From Lachnospiraceae bacterium (GTDB lineage Bacteria > Bacillota > Clostridia > Lachnospirales > Lachnospiraceae), in NCBI GenBank assembly GCA_910575565.1, contig CAJTFL010000004.1, positions 327,948-391,947 on the forward strand: a DNA stretch of 64,000 nt, read 5' to 3'. How positions within the stretch are numbered: the stretch's first letter is position 1; each line of letters opens with the position of its first letter. The notes beneath the pieces are model-generated. The model ran no database searches and was not told the origin of the DNA. It saw only the letters and a program-made list of their open reading frames with translations. Below, one piece after another: positions 34,642 to 43,747 of the stretch. The position numbers and the translations under genes were made by a program.

Positions 34642-34897
34642 GCTGATTTCCCTCCTCCCCCATCATGCTGAACTACAATTTACAAAAGTACTCTGCCTTT
34701 GTAATATAAAGCTTTTCTTCCCATTTGAAAAGCTGATTCTGCCGCAGGGTTCGACAGGAATGAAACCCATTTCCTGCCAGTTCCCAGATTATTCCTTTCC
34801 TCACACTACATATACCTCCGTCCAGCACCCAGGTACTACTGCTGGTACTCTCCCCTAAAAAGCCTTGGCGAATCTTGTCGGATTTTTGTTGGCTGCC

Positions 34898-35362
34898 TTA
34901 CTCCCCTTCCCTCGTTACTTCCATCTGCAAAAGCCCGCCCTCCTCCGAAATATGCCACCTCTCCCGAAAGCCTCCCGGAGCCTGATAGACCAGGTCGGTC
35001 AGCCGGTAATCTTCATCCACTGACATTTCCAGAATCGTGCCTTCCGGATCCCAACGGCTGGGGCAGGCTCCGTAAAGCGGATGCTCCGGATCGCCCACCT
35101 TCCTCCAGAAGATGCTCATATAAACCTCATTCTCCGCCACCTGATCCAGGCGGATATCCTGCTCTGTCATCATCGCGGCTACCGCAATGCCCATCTGCCT
35201 GGCATCCAGGATATCCTGCTGTTTTTTCGCCCGGCGAATGTAACCTAAGTACGTGGGAACGGCAATCCCTGCCAGCAAGGCCATAAGCGCCATCACCACA
35301 ATCAGCTCTGCCAGGGTAAAGCCGCCCCGGCCCAATCTGCAGCTGCCCTCCCGCCTGTCCAT
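34898..35362 (-). CDS. Type IV prepilin-like protein (orphan)
   Basis: A 154-residue protein with a class III signal: CRLGRGG cleaved before FTLAELIVVMALMALLAGI, giving mature Phe1 and Glu5 as in type IV pilins and pseudopilins. The rest of helix 1 (AVPTYLGYIRRAKKQQDILDARQMG) and a small C-terminal domain follow. No prepilin peptidase, PilB, PilC or other pilins are nearby. It may be an isolated minor pilin served by a distant assembly machine, or a remnant. GGGAG nine bases upstream. Confidence 0.85.
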   Translation of the reverse strand: MDRREGSCRLGRGGFTLAELIVVMALMALLAGIAVPTYLGYIRRAKKQQDILDARQMGIAVAAMMTEQDIRLDQVAENEVYMSIFWRKVGDPEHPLYGACPSRWDPEGTILEMSVDEDYRLTDLVYQAPGGFRERWHISEEGGLLQMEVTREGE

Positions 35363-35480
35363 CCTTCACCGCTCCCGCAATCATCCTATTTTTATCATCA
35401 TCATACTACATGGAAAGTTTTTCCACAACCCCTACATATCAGGGATACGCCAGAAAGCCTTATCCATATTTGAGGTATCC

Positions 35481-35518
35481 AAAAAACTGCCGCAAAAGGT
35501 CATTCCCCCTTGCGGCAG
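35481..35518 (-). terminator. Rho-independent terminator after the Wzz-like gene
   Basis: Stem CTGCCGCAA/TTGCGGCAG; on the minus strand TTTTTT follows directly. It lies 50 bp past the stop of the Wzz-like gene. Confidence 0.85.
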
Positions 35519-35568
35519 CTCATTTATCACCCCACTGAAAACATACATCCGTTCAGGCCGCCGTCCGT

Positions 35569-36954
35569 TTAAAGCACCATGCAGCCAATAATCGGTTTTT
35601 TTAATGCATCAATGGATTCTTTCTCCTTTTGGATCTGGGCGCACTTGGAAGCTTCCCGCTTCTCCACCAAAATCACCCCATCGCACTCCGCCAAAAGCCG
35701 CAGCGTGTCAGCCGCCTTGTTCATATCCGCACCTGCCACCAGCTGGATCCCAGGCAGGCTCTCCGAAAGCTTTCCGGCCAGATCCTTTAAGATATCCTCA
35801 GAAACCGTCCCGGTAAGCAGCAGTTTCTTCGCTTCACCCACGTAATTTTGAATATTCAGCGTAACCCGCTTAAGCACCGCTTCCTCCGAAGGTCGCGCCG
35901 CCTTGCCCTCTAAGCGTTCCAGCCAGCGGTCAATCCCGCACAGCACGCCGGTTTTTACCGGCAGGGCAAATACCCCTAAAATCTTGACCCTGAACCGATC
36001 CTTTAACTCATCATCGGTATGCAGCTTCCCGCTGAGCACATAGATCATGCAGAAATAAAAAGCCAAAAGGAAAGCGCCGCCCACGCTGCCGATCAGGGCA
36101 AACTTAACACCCTGGACCGCTACCTTTTTCTTGGAAATCTCCTGGGGAACCTCCGGCTCCTCCAAATCCTTAAGAGCCATTTCCTTATCCAAAAGATCCT
36201 TCTGATAGCTGAAAATCTTATCCGTATTCTGCTTCTGCTTATCCTCCAGGCCGGTATCCATGATAAAGCTCAAGTTCCGGTTCACCACGCTGGCCGTATA
36301 ATTCCCGGCAACCGAAGCAAACTCGCCCTTGCGCCGATCAAGCTGACGCAGGATCTCATCCAGGATCATCTCCGCAGTCTCCTCATCCGAATAAACTACG
36401 TCGATCGTTACCGTATTGCTGCTGTAGTCCGTTCCTACCCCCACCAGCTCCTTTAAATACCTGGACGCCACGCCCGTTTTCTTTTCCAAGCCGCTCCAAT
36501 CCAGCCGCTGCACCAGGTTCGAGGCGTAAAGCTTCACTAAGCTGTCCGTAGGATCCATGCTGACCCCGTCCGGATACATCTCCCACTCCGCGGAATCCAG
36601 CCGGATCAGGATATCCGCCGCCGCCCTGGGCTTATTATACGGATCAATCTGCATCAGCACGGAAGCATCATTGTAATCCTGCTGGTTCTGCAGTGCCCGT
36701 TTCAGCTTCTCAATATCCCACTCGCTGGAAGCCACGTTCCGGTTATAAGCTGCCAGTTCCATATCATACTGCTCCCTGGCTTCCTCCACCGCCGTCTCAT
36801 CCTGCTGGGAACGCAGGCCGTTTACCACTTTATAACCCCCCAGCAAAAGGCCAAGGAGCACTGCCGCTAAAACTATGGGCCGCCAACGGTACAGAAGCGT
36901 GAAAAGAAGCTCCTTTAAATCGATCTCCTGCTCATAAGTGTTCTCATAATCCAT
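35569..36954 (-). CDS. Wzz-like chain-length protein fused to a degenerate BY-kinase-like domain
   Basis: A 461-residue polysaccharide co-polymerase. N-terminal EIDLKELLFTLLYRWRPIVLAAVLLGLLLGGYKVV (first span ~27-43), a long external helical region (50-280), and a second span (~287-312, FALIGSVGGAFLLAFYFCMIYVL). The cytoplasmic C-terminus (~350-461) has a BY-kinase-like order: EAKKLLLTGTVSEDILKDLAGKLSESLPGIQLVAG ... LLAECDGVILVEKREASKCAQIQKEKESIDALKKPIIGCMVL. The Walker A position reads TGTVSED, without Gly-Lys-Ser/Thr, so phosphorylation is unlikely. AAAGGAG seven bases upstream. It would set chain length. Confidence 0.82.
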   Translation of the reverse strand: MDYENTYEQEIDLKELLFTLLYRWRPIVLAAVLLGLLLGGYKVVNGLRSQQDETAVEEAREQYDMELAAYNRNVASSEWDIEKLKRALQNQQDYNDASVLMQIDPYNKPRAAADILIRLDSAEWEMYPDGVSMDPTDSLVKLYASNLVQRLDWSGLEKKTGVASRYLKELVGVGTDYSSNTVTIDVVYSDEETAEMILDEILRQLDRRKGEFASVAGNYTASVVNRNLSFIMDTGLEDKQKQNTDKIFSYQKDLLDKEMALKDLEEPEVPQEISKKKVAVQGVKFALIGSVGGAFLLAFYFCMIYVLSGKLHTDDELKDRFRVKILGVFALPVKTGVLCGIDRWLERLEGKAARPSEEAVLKRVTLNIQNYVGEAKKLLLTGTVSEDILKDLAGKLSESLPGIQLVAGADMNKAADTLRLLAECDGVILVEKREASKCAQIQKEKESIDALKKPIIGCMVL

Positions 36955-37046
36955 ATCTTTTCTCCTTTATCCCTTGCTCTTCAAGCACATCCGGCAAAAA
37001 CCATGTATGCTGCAGTTCCATAACACGCTTAAAGGCAAAACGCCGC

Positions 37047-38465
37047 TCACCGCGAGCCTTTCCCGGCAAACACCACAAACACCGTCATAATCAATATTTC
37101 AATATCCTTTAAGATGGTCCAGTTGTCAATATACTGCATATCCAGCTTGACCACTTCATCAAAATCCTTAATGTCGCTCCGCCCGCTGATCTGCCACATC
37201 CCCGTCAGCCCCGGGGTCATGCTCAGGCGGCATTTATGCTTCGCCTCATACTGCTCAAATTCATCCACCGTGGGAGGCCTGGTTCCCACCAGGCTCATAT
37301 CCCCCCTAAGCACGTTCCAAAACTGGGGAAGCTCATCAATGCTGGTCTTCCGGATAAATTTCCCCACCTTAGTGATCCTGGGATCGTCCTCCATCTTAAA
37401 CATCAGGCCCTGAACCTCATTCTTAGCCATCAGCTCCTTTTTCCGCGCCTCCGCGTCTTTATACATGGAACGAAATTTATAAAAGGTAAACCGCCTTCCA
37501 TTCTTCCCTATCCGGGTCTGCCCGAAAAATACCGGCCCAGGAGACTCCAGCTTAATGGCCGGCGCCACAAAAACCGTGGCAATGCCTAAAATCGCCATCC
37601 CTACCAGGCTGCCCACAATATCCAGCATCCTTTTGGCCAAAATCTGCCTGGTGGAAAAAATATTCCGGGCAAAGGTAACTACCGCATACTTTCCCACCCG
37701 GTTCAGCGTCTTTTTCCCATGGACTTCAACATCGAAAACGTCAATATTCACGTCCACGATAATCCCCATCTGCTCCAGCTCTTTAATCCATTCCTTCACA
37801 AGCTGGTCATGGAGACGCTCCGAATCCATGATGAATACTTCATCAATATCGTGATGGATCACATAATCCATAAACGTCCTGGTATTGGCAATCACCGGGA
37901 CATTTTCCACCCTCTGCCCTACCGCATCCTTATCCAAAAGGGCGATGCCCATTAAGATCCTGTTCCATTCGTTAAACCGGACAATGTTGCGGATGGCATC
38001 CTGGATCTTATCCTGGGTGGCAACCACCAAAAGCCGGTTGCTGTATTTGCTTTTCCGAAAGACTTTCGTCATATACTGCTTCAGCAGCAGATGGCCTATG
38101 TAGGTAAGAACCGTATTAATCCCAATGAAATAGCTAAATACCAGCCTGGATAAAATCGTGGCCTGATGCAGAAGGTAAAGAACCACCACCAGCGCCATAG
38201 CCACCACCATCTGCTGCTTAATCACCTGGGTTAAATTTTTCAAATAGCCCTGACGAAAAAGATGATGGCTGAATTCAAAGATCATATTCGCCATCACCAA
38301 TATCACCAGCGTCAGCGGAAGCAGCCAGAGCTGTTCGCCAGACCTGGAAATTCCCATAAAAATGTGATACCGCAGCCGGAATGCCGCCACCATGCTGATG
38401 ATCAGGCAGGCTGCATCTACTAGGGTAATAATCCCTTTTTCAACTGATTTCCTCTTTTGATACAT
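37047..38465 (-). CDS. Initiating sugar-phosphate transferase, WbaP/EpsL-like (second in window)
   Basis: A ~472-residue polyprenyl glycosylphosphotransferase: four N-terminal spans, a Rossmann-like middle domain (RLLVVATQDKIQDAIRNIV), and the catalytic domain with AKRMLDIVGSLVG, FTFYKFRSMYKDAE, and DELPQFWNVLRGDMSLVGTRPPTVDE. The longest frame begins at 38507, but that ATG sits inside a TATAAT-like -10 (ATAATG), so ATG 38465 (MYQKRKS, behind AGGGGGAG) is more likely. It is paired with the Wzz-like gene. With the enzyme at 20849-22267 the region has two initiating transferases, hence probably two glycans. Confidence 0.9.
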   Translation of the reverse strand: MYQKRKSVEKGIITLVDAACLIISMVAAFRLRYHIFMGISRSGEQLWLLPLTLVILVMANMIFEFSHHLFRQGYLKNLTQVIKQQMVVAMALVVVLYLLHQATILSRLVFSYFIGINTVLTYIGHLLLKQYMTKVFRKSKYSNRLLVVATQDKIQDAIRNIVRFNEWNRILMGIALLDKDAVGQRVENVPVIANTRTFMDYVIHHDIDEVFIMDSERLHDQLVKEWIKELEQMGIIVDVNIDVFDVEVHGKKTLNRVGKYAVVTFARNIFSTRQILAKRMLDIVGSLVGMAILGIATVFVAPAIKLESPGPVFFGQTRIGKNGRRFTFYKFRSMYKDAEARKKELMAKNEVQGLMFKMEDDPRITKVGKFIRKTSIDELPQFWNVLRGDMSLVGTRPPTVDEFEQYEAKHKCRLSMTPGLTGMWQISGRSDIKDFDEVVKLDMQYIDNWTILKDIEILIMTVFVVFAGKGSR

Positions 38466-38644
38466 TGCTGTTCCATATCTCCCCCTAATCGTACAGTCTT
38501 TGTCCATTATATCATATCTGTAATTTTTTTCATTAAGATTTCTTTAATTTTTCAGTAAATCGCGAAGGCAATTACTGGCAAACGTTGATTTTTCAGGGGG
38601 ATTTTACATATTTTTGAAAAATGTAACATTTTATGGGAATAGTT

Positions 38645-38812
38645 AATGCTTTGTTAACTTGGGTGGTTGAGAAAATAATTGATGCTTTGTCAACTTGGAT
38701 AGCTGGGGGGATTTGATGCTTTGTCAACTTGGATAGCTGAGGGGAATTGATGCTTTGTCAACCTGGATAGCTGAGGGGAATTGATGCTTTGTCAACCTGG
38801 ATAGCTAGGAAA
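38645..38812. repeat. 34-bp tandem repeat, five copies
   Basis: Units beginning GATGCTTTGTCAACTTGGAT recur at about 38645, 38681, 38715, 38749 and 38783 (period 36, 34, 34, 34). Later copies are nearly identical. They lie within the gene-free 38508-39508 interval. There is no spacer diversity, so it is not a CRISPR array. Confidence 0.88.
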
Positions 38813-38923
38813 GTGAATTTTGACGCTGGGTTGTTTCGGGTGATGTTGGGGGCGAATGGAGTTAGCTGGTGTTTCTTACGAGTAGTTTACTGGTTCAGAG
38901 GAGACACGTAGGCTTGCGAGTTC

Positions 38924-39058
38924 GCCGCCTGTGGTGCGTGTACACACGAAAACACGCTCTCGCTCGACATAAAACGGAACGGACACTAAGCTCGAAAAGA
39001 CCTCGCTAAGTGCCGCCGTTTTATACGGTTTTCTTAGTGTACACGCACCACAGACGGC
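38924..39058. repeat. Large imperfect palindromic element, copy 1
   Basis: Arms of 22 bp with one mismatch (38924-38945 and 39037-39058), core GTGGTGCGTGTACAC and its complement, enclose a 91-bp loop. The loop holds the conserved segment 38981-39016 (GGACACTAAGCTCG ... AAGACCTCGCTAAGTGCCG), which recurs in reverse orientation at 39371-39410. Could be a mobile REP/MITE-like element or a structured RNA. Confidence 0.8.
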
Positions 39059-39154
39059 TAGGGACTGGCTTGCTCTTAGTTAGATCTTGGCATGGCTGAG
39101 GATAGTTTTTTGGCGAAAATATTTCATTACTGATAAAATTCTCCCATGAATAAA

Positions 39155-39272
39155 CTTTATCTATCTAATTGACTATAAATTTCATCTATCTAACTGACCG
39201 TAAATTTCATCTATCTAACTGACCGTAAATTTCATCTATCCAACTGACCGTAAATTTCACCTATCTAACTGA
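39155..39272. repeat. 25-bp tandem repeat, five copies
   Basis: Units of the form CTATCTAACTGACCGTAAATTTCAT start at 39161, 39186, 39211, 39236 and 39261, an exact 25-bp period. It lies between the two palindromic elements; no gene is present. Confidence 0.88.
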
Positions 39273-39324
39273 TGATAACTTCTATCCATTTTCCTAACGG
39301 GAAGTCAGCCTTCGCTAGCCAGTA

Positions 39325-39466
39325 CCGCAGCGGAGCCAGGCCATATTCCATGAGGAACCCCTCCTGAAACGTCGGCGCTTAACGAGGTCTTTCACGAGTT
39401 TAGCGTCCGCTACGTTGAAGGCGGAGCGAGAGCGCGGTGACGATGGAATATGACCTGGCGCAGCGG
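39325..39466. repeat. Large imperfect palindromic element, copy 2 (inverted)
   Basis: Arms GCCAGGCCATATTCCAT (39335-39351) and its near-complement (39443-39459), 16 of 17 paired, enclose a core at 39371-39410 whose reverse complement matches the core of copy 1 over about 36 bp (GGACGCTAAACTCG, GAAAGACCTCGTTAAGCGCCG). The arms of the two copies differ, the cores are conserved. Confidence 0.75.
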
Positions 39467-39508
39467 AAAAGCAATAAATTTTAGTTGTAAAAACTTACAT
39501 AGATGAAT

Positions 39509-41293
39509 CTACCTGCCACCTGCCCACACAAATTCAACATCCCCCGCAACCCTCTTCTCAATTTCCGCCGCCTCACTCCGGCTCCCTCCGTTCACCGAGA
39601 TATACACCTTAAGCTTAGGCTCTGTCCCGGAGGGGCGGATCACCACAGAGCTTCCGCCTTCCAGCAGAAATTTCAGCACATCTGATTTAGGCAGACCGTC
39701 CAGCCCCTTGGCGTAGTCCAACACCCGGATTACCTTACGGCCACCAAAACTTAACCCCTCTTCCCGGCTTTGTCCTTCGCTCCATCCTTCTTTTCCCCTT
39801 TTTTCTGCCTTAAGGGCTTTTTCCCTGAATTTTCCCATGATCTCCTGCATTTTCCTAAACCCTTCTGCCCCCTCGAATTCATAGGAATGCTGGGTATTCA
39901 GGTAGCATCCATAATCCCGGTATAATTCCTCCAGCCTTTCCGCCAGGCCTATTCCCCGGGCCTTATAGTAAGCGAACATTTCACAAACCAAGAAGGCGGC
40001 ATTTACCGCGTCTTTATCCCGGACGTAAGTTCCGCTTAAACAGCCGTAGCTTTCTTCAAAGCCGAAAATATAAGAATCCGCTTTCCCTTCCTGCTCTAAA
40101 AGGCCGATCTGCTCTCCGATATATTTAAAGCCGGTAAGCACATTGACGGTGCGCACCTGGTAGCGGTCGGCAATCCGCTCCCCCAGGTCTGTGGTGACAA
40201 TGGTTTTCATCATTACCGGATCCTTTGGCATGGTTTTCCTTTCCTTCCGCCTGGCGCAAAGGTAATCCAGCAGCAGGCAGCCGGTTTCATTGCCGGACAG
40301 CAGCACATATTCCCCCTTCTGGCTTTTTACGGCTACCCCTATGCGGTCACAGTCCGGATCCGTAGCCAGAAGCAGATCGGCATGGTTTTTCCTGGCGCAG
40401 GCTATCCCCAGAGCCATGGCCTCCCGGTTCTCCGGGTTAGGGCGCGGGCAGGTGGGGAAATGGCCGTCCGGAAGCTCCTGCTCCTTTACCACCGTAACCT
40501 GGGCGTAGCCGCTTTCCTGCAGCACCCTGAGCACCGGCTCCCGGCCTGCGCCGTTTAAGGGGCTGTACACAATGGCGGCATTTTTATCCAATTCCCAATC
40601 AGCGGATACCGATTCCGCCTTCACCTTTTGAATAAAAGCAGCGTAAACCTCATCCGGAATGTATGCAATGCGGCCCTCCTTAAGGAAGGCCGCAAAATCC
40701 GCCGTCTTTACCTGGGAAAAGGGATCCAGGCTTTCGATTTCCGCCAGTATCCCGGCGGCGGCCTTGGAGGTGATCTGGCCGCCGTCCGCCCCGTATACTT
40801 TATAGCCATTATACTTGGCGGGATTATGGGAGGCGGTGATCATAACGCCTGCATCGCATCCCAGCTCCCTTACCGCAAAAGACAGGCAAGGGGTGGGCAT
40901 CAGCCGGGAGTACAGATAAACCCGGATGCCGTTAGCGGCAAATACGCCGGAAGAAACCTTGGCAAAAAGCTCTGACTTTATGCGGGAATCGTAGCTTACC
41001 GCAATTTTTGCCCCGCCTTCCCGCCATCTCAAGCCAGACTGCCCCTTCAGATAATTTGCCAGTCCCTGGGAGGCCCTGGCGACGGTATGCACATTCATCC
41101 GGTTTGTCCCGGCGCCGATAATCCCCCGCAGGCCGCCTGTGCCAAAGGTTAAGCTGCGGTAAAAGGCATCCTGGATTTTCTGGCTGTCCCCTGCCATCTC
41201 CTTTAATTCTTTTATCACATCCTCATCGGCAATCTGGGATTTTCCTGCCTCAGATACCCAATACTGGTATAAGCGTTCTATCTCCGCCTTCAT
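39509..41293 (-). CDS. Phosphoglucomutase/phosphomannomutase
   Basis: A ~594-residue alpha-D-phosphohexomutase of the large (PgcA/PGM2-like) type. Motifs in order: FGTGGLRGIIGAGTNRMN (~45-62), catalytic phosphoserine TASHNPAKYNGYKVYG, metal loop LLATDPDCDRIGVA, sugar-binding GFEESYG and phosphate-binding VIRPSGTEPKLKVYI. It interconverts hexose-6- and hexose-1-phosphate; here mannose-6-P to mannose-1-P is expected, since ManA and ManC are encoded directly upstream. GGAGG 11 bases before ATG 41293. The longer frame to 41341 has no ribosome site. Confidence 0.92.
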   Translation of the reverse strand: MKAEIERLYQYWVSEAGKSQIADEDVIKELKEMAGDSQKIQDAFYRSLTFGTGGLRGIIGAGTNRMNVHTVARASQGLANYLKGQSGLRWREGGAKIAVSYDSRIKSELFAKVSSGVFAANGIRVYLYSRLMPTPCLSFAVRELGCDAGVMITASHNPAKYNGYKVYGADGGQITSKAAAGILAEIESLDPFSQVKTADFAAFLKEGRIAYIPDEVYAAFIQKVKAESVSADWELDKNAAIVYSPLNGAGREPVLRVLQESGYAQVTVVKEQELPDGHFPTCPRPNPENREAMALGIACARKNHADLLLATDPDCDRIGVAVKSQKGEYVLLSGNETGCLLLDYLCARRKERKTMPKDPVMMKTIVTTDLGERIADRYQVRTVNVLTGFKYIGEQIGLLEQEGKADSYIFGFEESYGCLSGTYVRDKDAVNAAFLVCEMFAYYKARGIGLAERLEELYRDYGCYLNTQHSYEFEGAEGFRKMQEIMGKFREKALKAEKRGKEGWSEGQSREEGLSFGGRKVIRVLDYAKGLDGLPKSDVLKFLLEGGSSVVIRPSGTEPKLKVYISVNGGSRSEAAEIEKRVAGDVEFVWAGGR

Positions 41294-41388
41294 CTTCAAT
41301 CCTGCCTCCTTTGCTCCAATTCTCTGCCCCCAATTCCTCACTCCTGGTTCTCCCGCCCTGTTTTCCGCCTTGCAAGCGCAATATTATG

Positions 41389-42414
41389 TTAACCTCTCAC
41401 ATCCAAAAACTGCGCCGTCCCATGGATTTTCACCGCGGCGGAGTCCGCCGGGAAAAAGATGCAGTCGCCTTTAAAAAAAAGGAGGGTTTCCCCTGTTTCC
41501 ACTGCCAGCATCCCGCAGCCATTAATGCACAGCAACACCCGGAAGGAATCGGAATCCGCCCGGTATTCCACCAGCTCCCGGCAGCGCTCCGTATTCACCA
41601 GCATCCGGTATACCTCAAACCACTGGCAGCGGCACAGCAGCTCCCTGGCGCAGCCCCTGCGGTAGCGCAGCACGCGCATAGGCTGTACCGGCTCCCTGCT
41701 GGCCTTCCGATCCGCTACGGCCATGGCCTGATCCACATGGAGGCTGCGCCTTTTCCCCTGCCGGTCTGTACGGCCATAGTCATACAGCCGGTAGGTCAAA
41801 TTGGAATTCTCCTGGATCTCCGCAACCAACGCCCCAGCCCCAAGGGCGTGGATGGTTCCCGCCCGGACAAAAAACAAGTCGCCCTTGTTAATCCTTACCT
41901 TTTGCAGATACCGCTCCAAGGTTCCCCCTGCAATGGCATCCCGCAGGGTTTTCTCATCCGCATCCCGGTTCAGTCCGTATACCAGGTGGGCGTCCCGGCC
42001 TGCATCCAGCACATACCACAGCTCCGACTTCCCCATCTGCCCATGCTCATGCTCCCTGGCATAGTCATCATCCGGGTGCACCTGGACGGATAAGTCCTTA
42101 TTTGCATCGATGAACTTAATCAAAATAGGAAGCTCCCCATTATCCTTTGGGTGCGCGCCCAAAAACCAGGGATGCTCCTTTAACACCTTGGCCAGCGTCA
42201 TTCCCGAATATGCGCCGCTGTCCACGTAGCTTGGCCCGTCCGGGTGGGTAGAGCACTCCCAGGTCTCCGCCAAAGGATCCATATCAATCCCTTTCATCAA
42301 TTCGTCATTTAACCGATGCCCGCCCCACAGGTAATCTTTTCCCGAGGGCTTTAAGCGGAAAGGCACTGGCTTAGAAGCTTTGTCAATATTCCCTGGGGAA
42401 TTTCTGCTTATCAT
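41389..42414 (-). CDS. manA: Mannose-6-phosphate isomerase, class I
   Basis: A 341-residue type I phosphomannose isomerase, a cupin zinc enzyme. It has KPSGKDYLWGGHRLND, ILIKFIDANKDLSVQVHPDD (zinc His/Gln), and KSELWYVLDA (zinc Glu). The C-terminal half has ALGAGALVAEIQENSNLTYRLYDYGR, the catalytic Arg region. It turns fructose-6-P into mannose-6-P, the entry to GDP-fucose. The upstream manC stop lies inside the first codons (38-bp overlap if the GTG at 42420 is used; AAGGAG favours ATG 42414). Confidence 0.92.
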   Translation of the reverse strand: MISRNSPGNIDKASKPVPFRLKPSGKDYLWGGHRLNDELMKGIDMDPLAETWECSTHPDGPSYVDSGAYSGMTLAKVLKEHPWFLGAHPKDNGELPILIKFIDANKDLSVQVHPDDDYAREHEHGQMGKSELWYVLDAGRDAHLVYGLNRDADEKTLRDAIAGGTLERYLQKVRINKGDLFFVRAGTIHALGAGALVAEIQENSNLTYRLYDYGRTDRQGKRRSLHVDQAMAVADRKASREPVQPMRVLRYRRGCARELLCRCQWFEVYRMLVNTERCRELVEYRADSDSFRVLLCINGCGMLAVETGETLLFFKGDCIFFPADSAAVKIHGTAQFLDVRG

Positions 42415-43699
42415 ACACACTAATCTCCTTGCCCAGCTGAACCTCCACCAGCTGCAGCTGGGTATCCGCCATAACCGTATGCCTGCATCCGGCTTCCATG
42501 GTAATCACGTCCCCCACAGCCACTGCCTGCTCCATGCCGTCCACTACCGTCCTCCCGGTTCCCGCCGTTACCACCCACACCTCATTGCGGTATTTATGGC
42601 TGTGGTAATTCATGCTGTGCCCCGGATGCAGAGTAACTTTGATGGTCAGGCTCTCCGCCTCCACATCCAGCACCCGAAAGCTCCCCCAGGACTTTTCCGC
42701 AAACATAATCTGCTGGTCAATTTCATCCACAAAGGGCTTAATATAGCTGGACTGATCCTTGTCGGAAACCAGGATCCCCTCAGGGCTTGCGGAAATCACC
42801 ACGTCATGAAGGCCCATGGCTAAAATCGGCACGCCAAGCTCATTCACCACATGGACATTCTCACAGGCGGAATCCATCATCGCTTCACCGATCACGTTCT
42901 CTTCCATAGCCTCCGTCAGCGTATTCCAGGTCCCCAGATCCTTCCACTGACCCCCGAAACGCATCACCTGGATCCGCTTCTCCTTCTCCGCCACCGCGTA
43001 GTCAAAGCTGATCTTCTCCAAGGTGTGATACCGGTCAAACAAATCCTGGTAGCCGGCAAAGCCGACTATCTCCCGGGCTTTTTCCAGCACATACCCCAGC
43101 CGGTAGGCAAAAACGCCCCCATTCCAAAGCGCCCCCTGGAGGATATACGCCTTCGCCGTTTCGGCATCCGGCTTTTCCTTAAAGGTGGAAACCGGGCTTA
43201 AGGCCCCTGTGTGTTCCGGGATAATGTAGCCGTATTTTTCGCTGGGGTAAGTGGGCTCAATCCCCATCAGAACCAGGTTCGCCTCGCCTTTTGCCGCCTG
43301 ATCCCCCAAAGCTTTTACCGCCTGGAAATAATCCCCATTCACATAAGGATCCACCGGGCAGACGATCACCGGCTCCTCCTCCTTAATCCCTAAAACATCG
43401 TGAAGGTAAGCCGTAGCCAGGGCAATGGCCGGAAACGTATCCCGGCGGCATGGCTCCACGGAAATCCCCACCTCATTCCCCAGCTGGTTGTGAATGGCGG
43501 AAACCTGGGTTTTGGAAGTGGCAATGGTAACGGTAGCCTGGGGATCAACCGCCTTGATCTGGCGGTAAACCCGCTGCACCATAGATTCATATGTGTCTTC
43601 ACCGGTCTTAAAAATCTTAATAAACTGTTTGGAACGCACATCATTGGACAAGGGCCAAAGACGCTTGCCGGAACCTCCGGACAGTAATACGATATTCAT
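42383..43699 (-). CDS. manC: Mannose-1-phosphate guanylyltransferase with C-terminal cupin
   Basis: A 438-residue ManC. The pyrophosphorylase signature is LLSGGSGKRLWPLS followed by RSKQF; a nucleotidyltransferase domain spans ~1-275 (GIEPTYPSEKYGYI, FKEKPD, NGGVFAY), and a cupin domain lies at ~330-430 (SMNYHSHKYRNEVWVVTAGTG). The second domain is the PMI-like cupin of bifunctional ManC enzymes but is short; a separate manA is present. It makes GDP-mannose. AAGGAG nine bases upstream. Confidence 0.92.
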   Translation of the reverse strand: MNIVLLSGGSGKRLWPLSNDVRSKQFIKIFKTGEDTYESMVQRVYRQIKAVDPQATVTIATSKTQVSAIHNQLGNEVGISVEPCRRDTFPAIALATAYLHDVLGIKEEEPVIVCPVDPYVNGDYFQAVKALGDQAAKGEANLVLMGIEPTYPSEKYGYIIPEHTGALSPVSTFKEKPDAETAKAYILQGALWNGGVFAYRLGYVLEKAREIVGFAGYQDLFDRYHTLEKISFDYAVAEKEKRIQVMRFGGQWKDLGTWNTLTEAMEENVIGEAMMDSACENVHVVNELGVPILAMGLHDVVISASPEGILVSDKDQSSYIKPFVDEIDQQIMFAEKSWGSFRVLDVEAESLTIKVTLHPGHSMNYHSHKYRNEVWVVTAGTGRTVVDGMEQAVAVGDVITMEAGCRHTVMADTQLQLVEVQLGKEISVYDKQKFPREY

Positions 43700-43747
43700 C
43701 CCCTATTTCTCCTTAATCAAGTAATCTGCACAGCCCCCTAAAAGCGC

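Noticed and set aside
38645..38812. Regular repeats considered as a CRISPR array
   Set aside because: Whole 34-bp units repeat with no unique spacers, and no cas genes are in the window.
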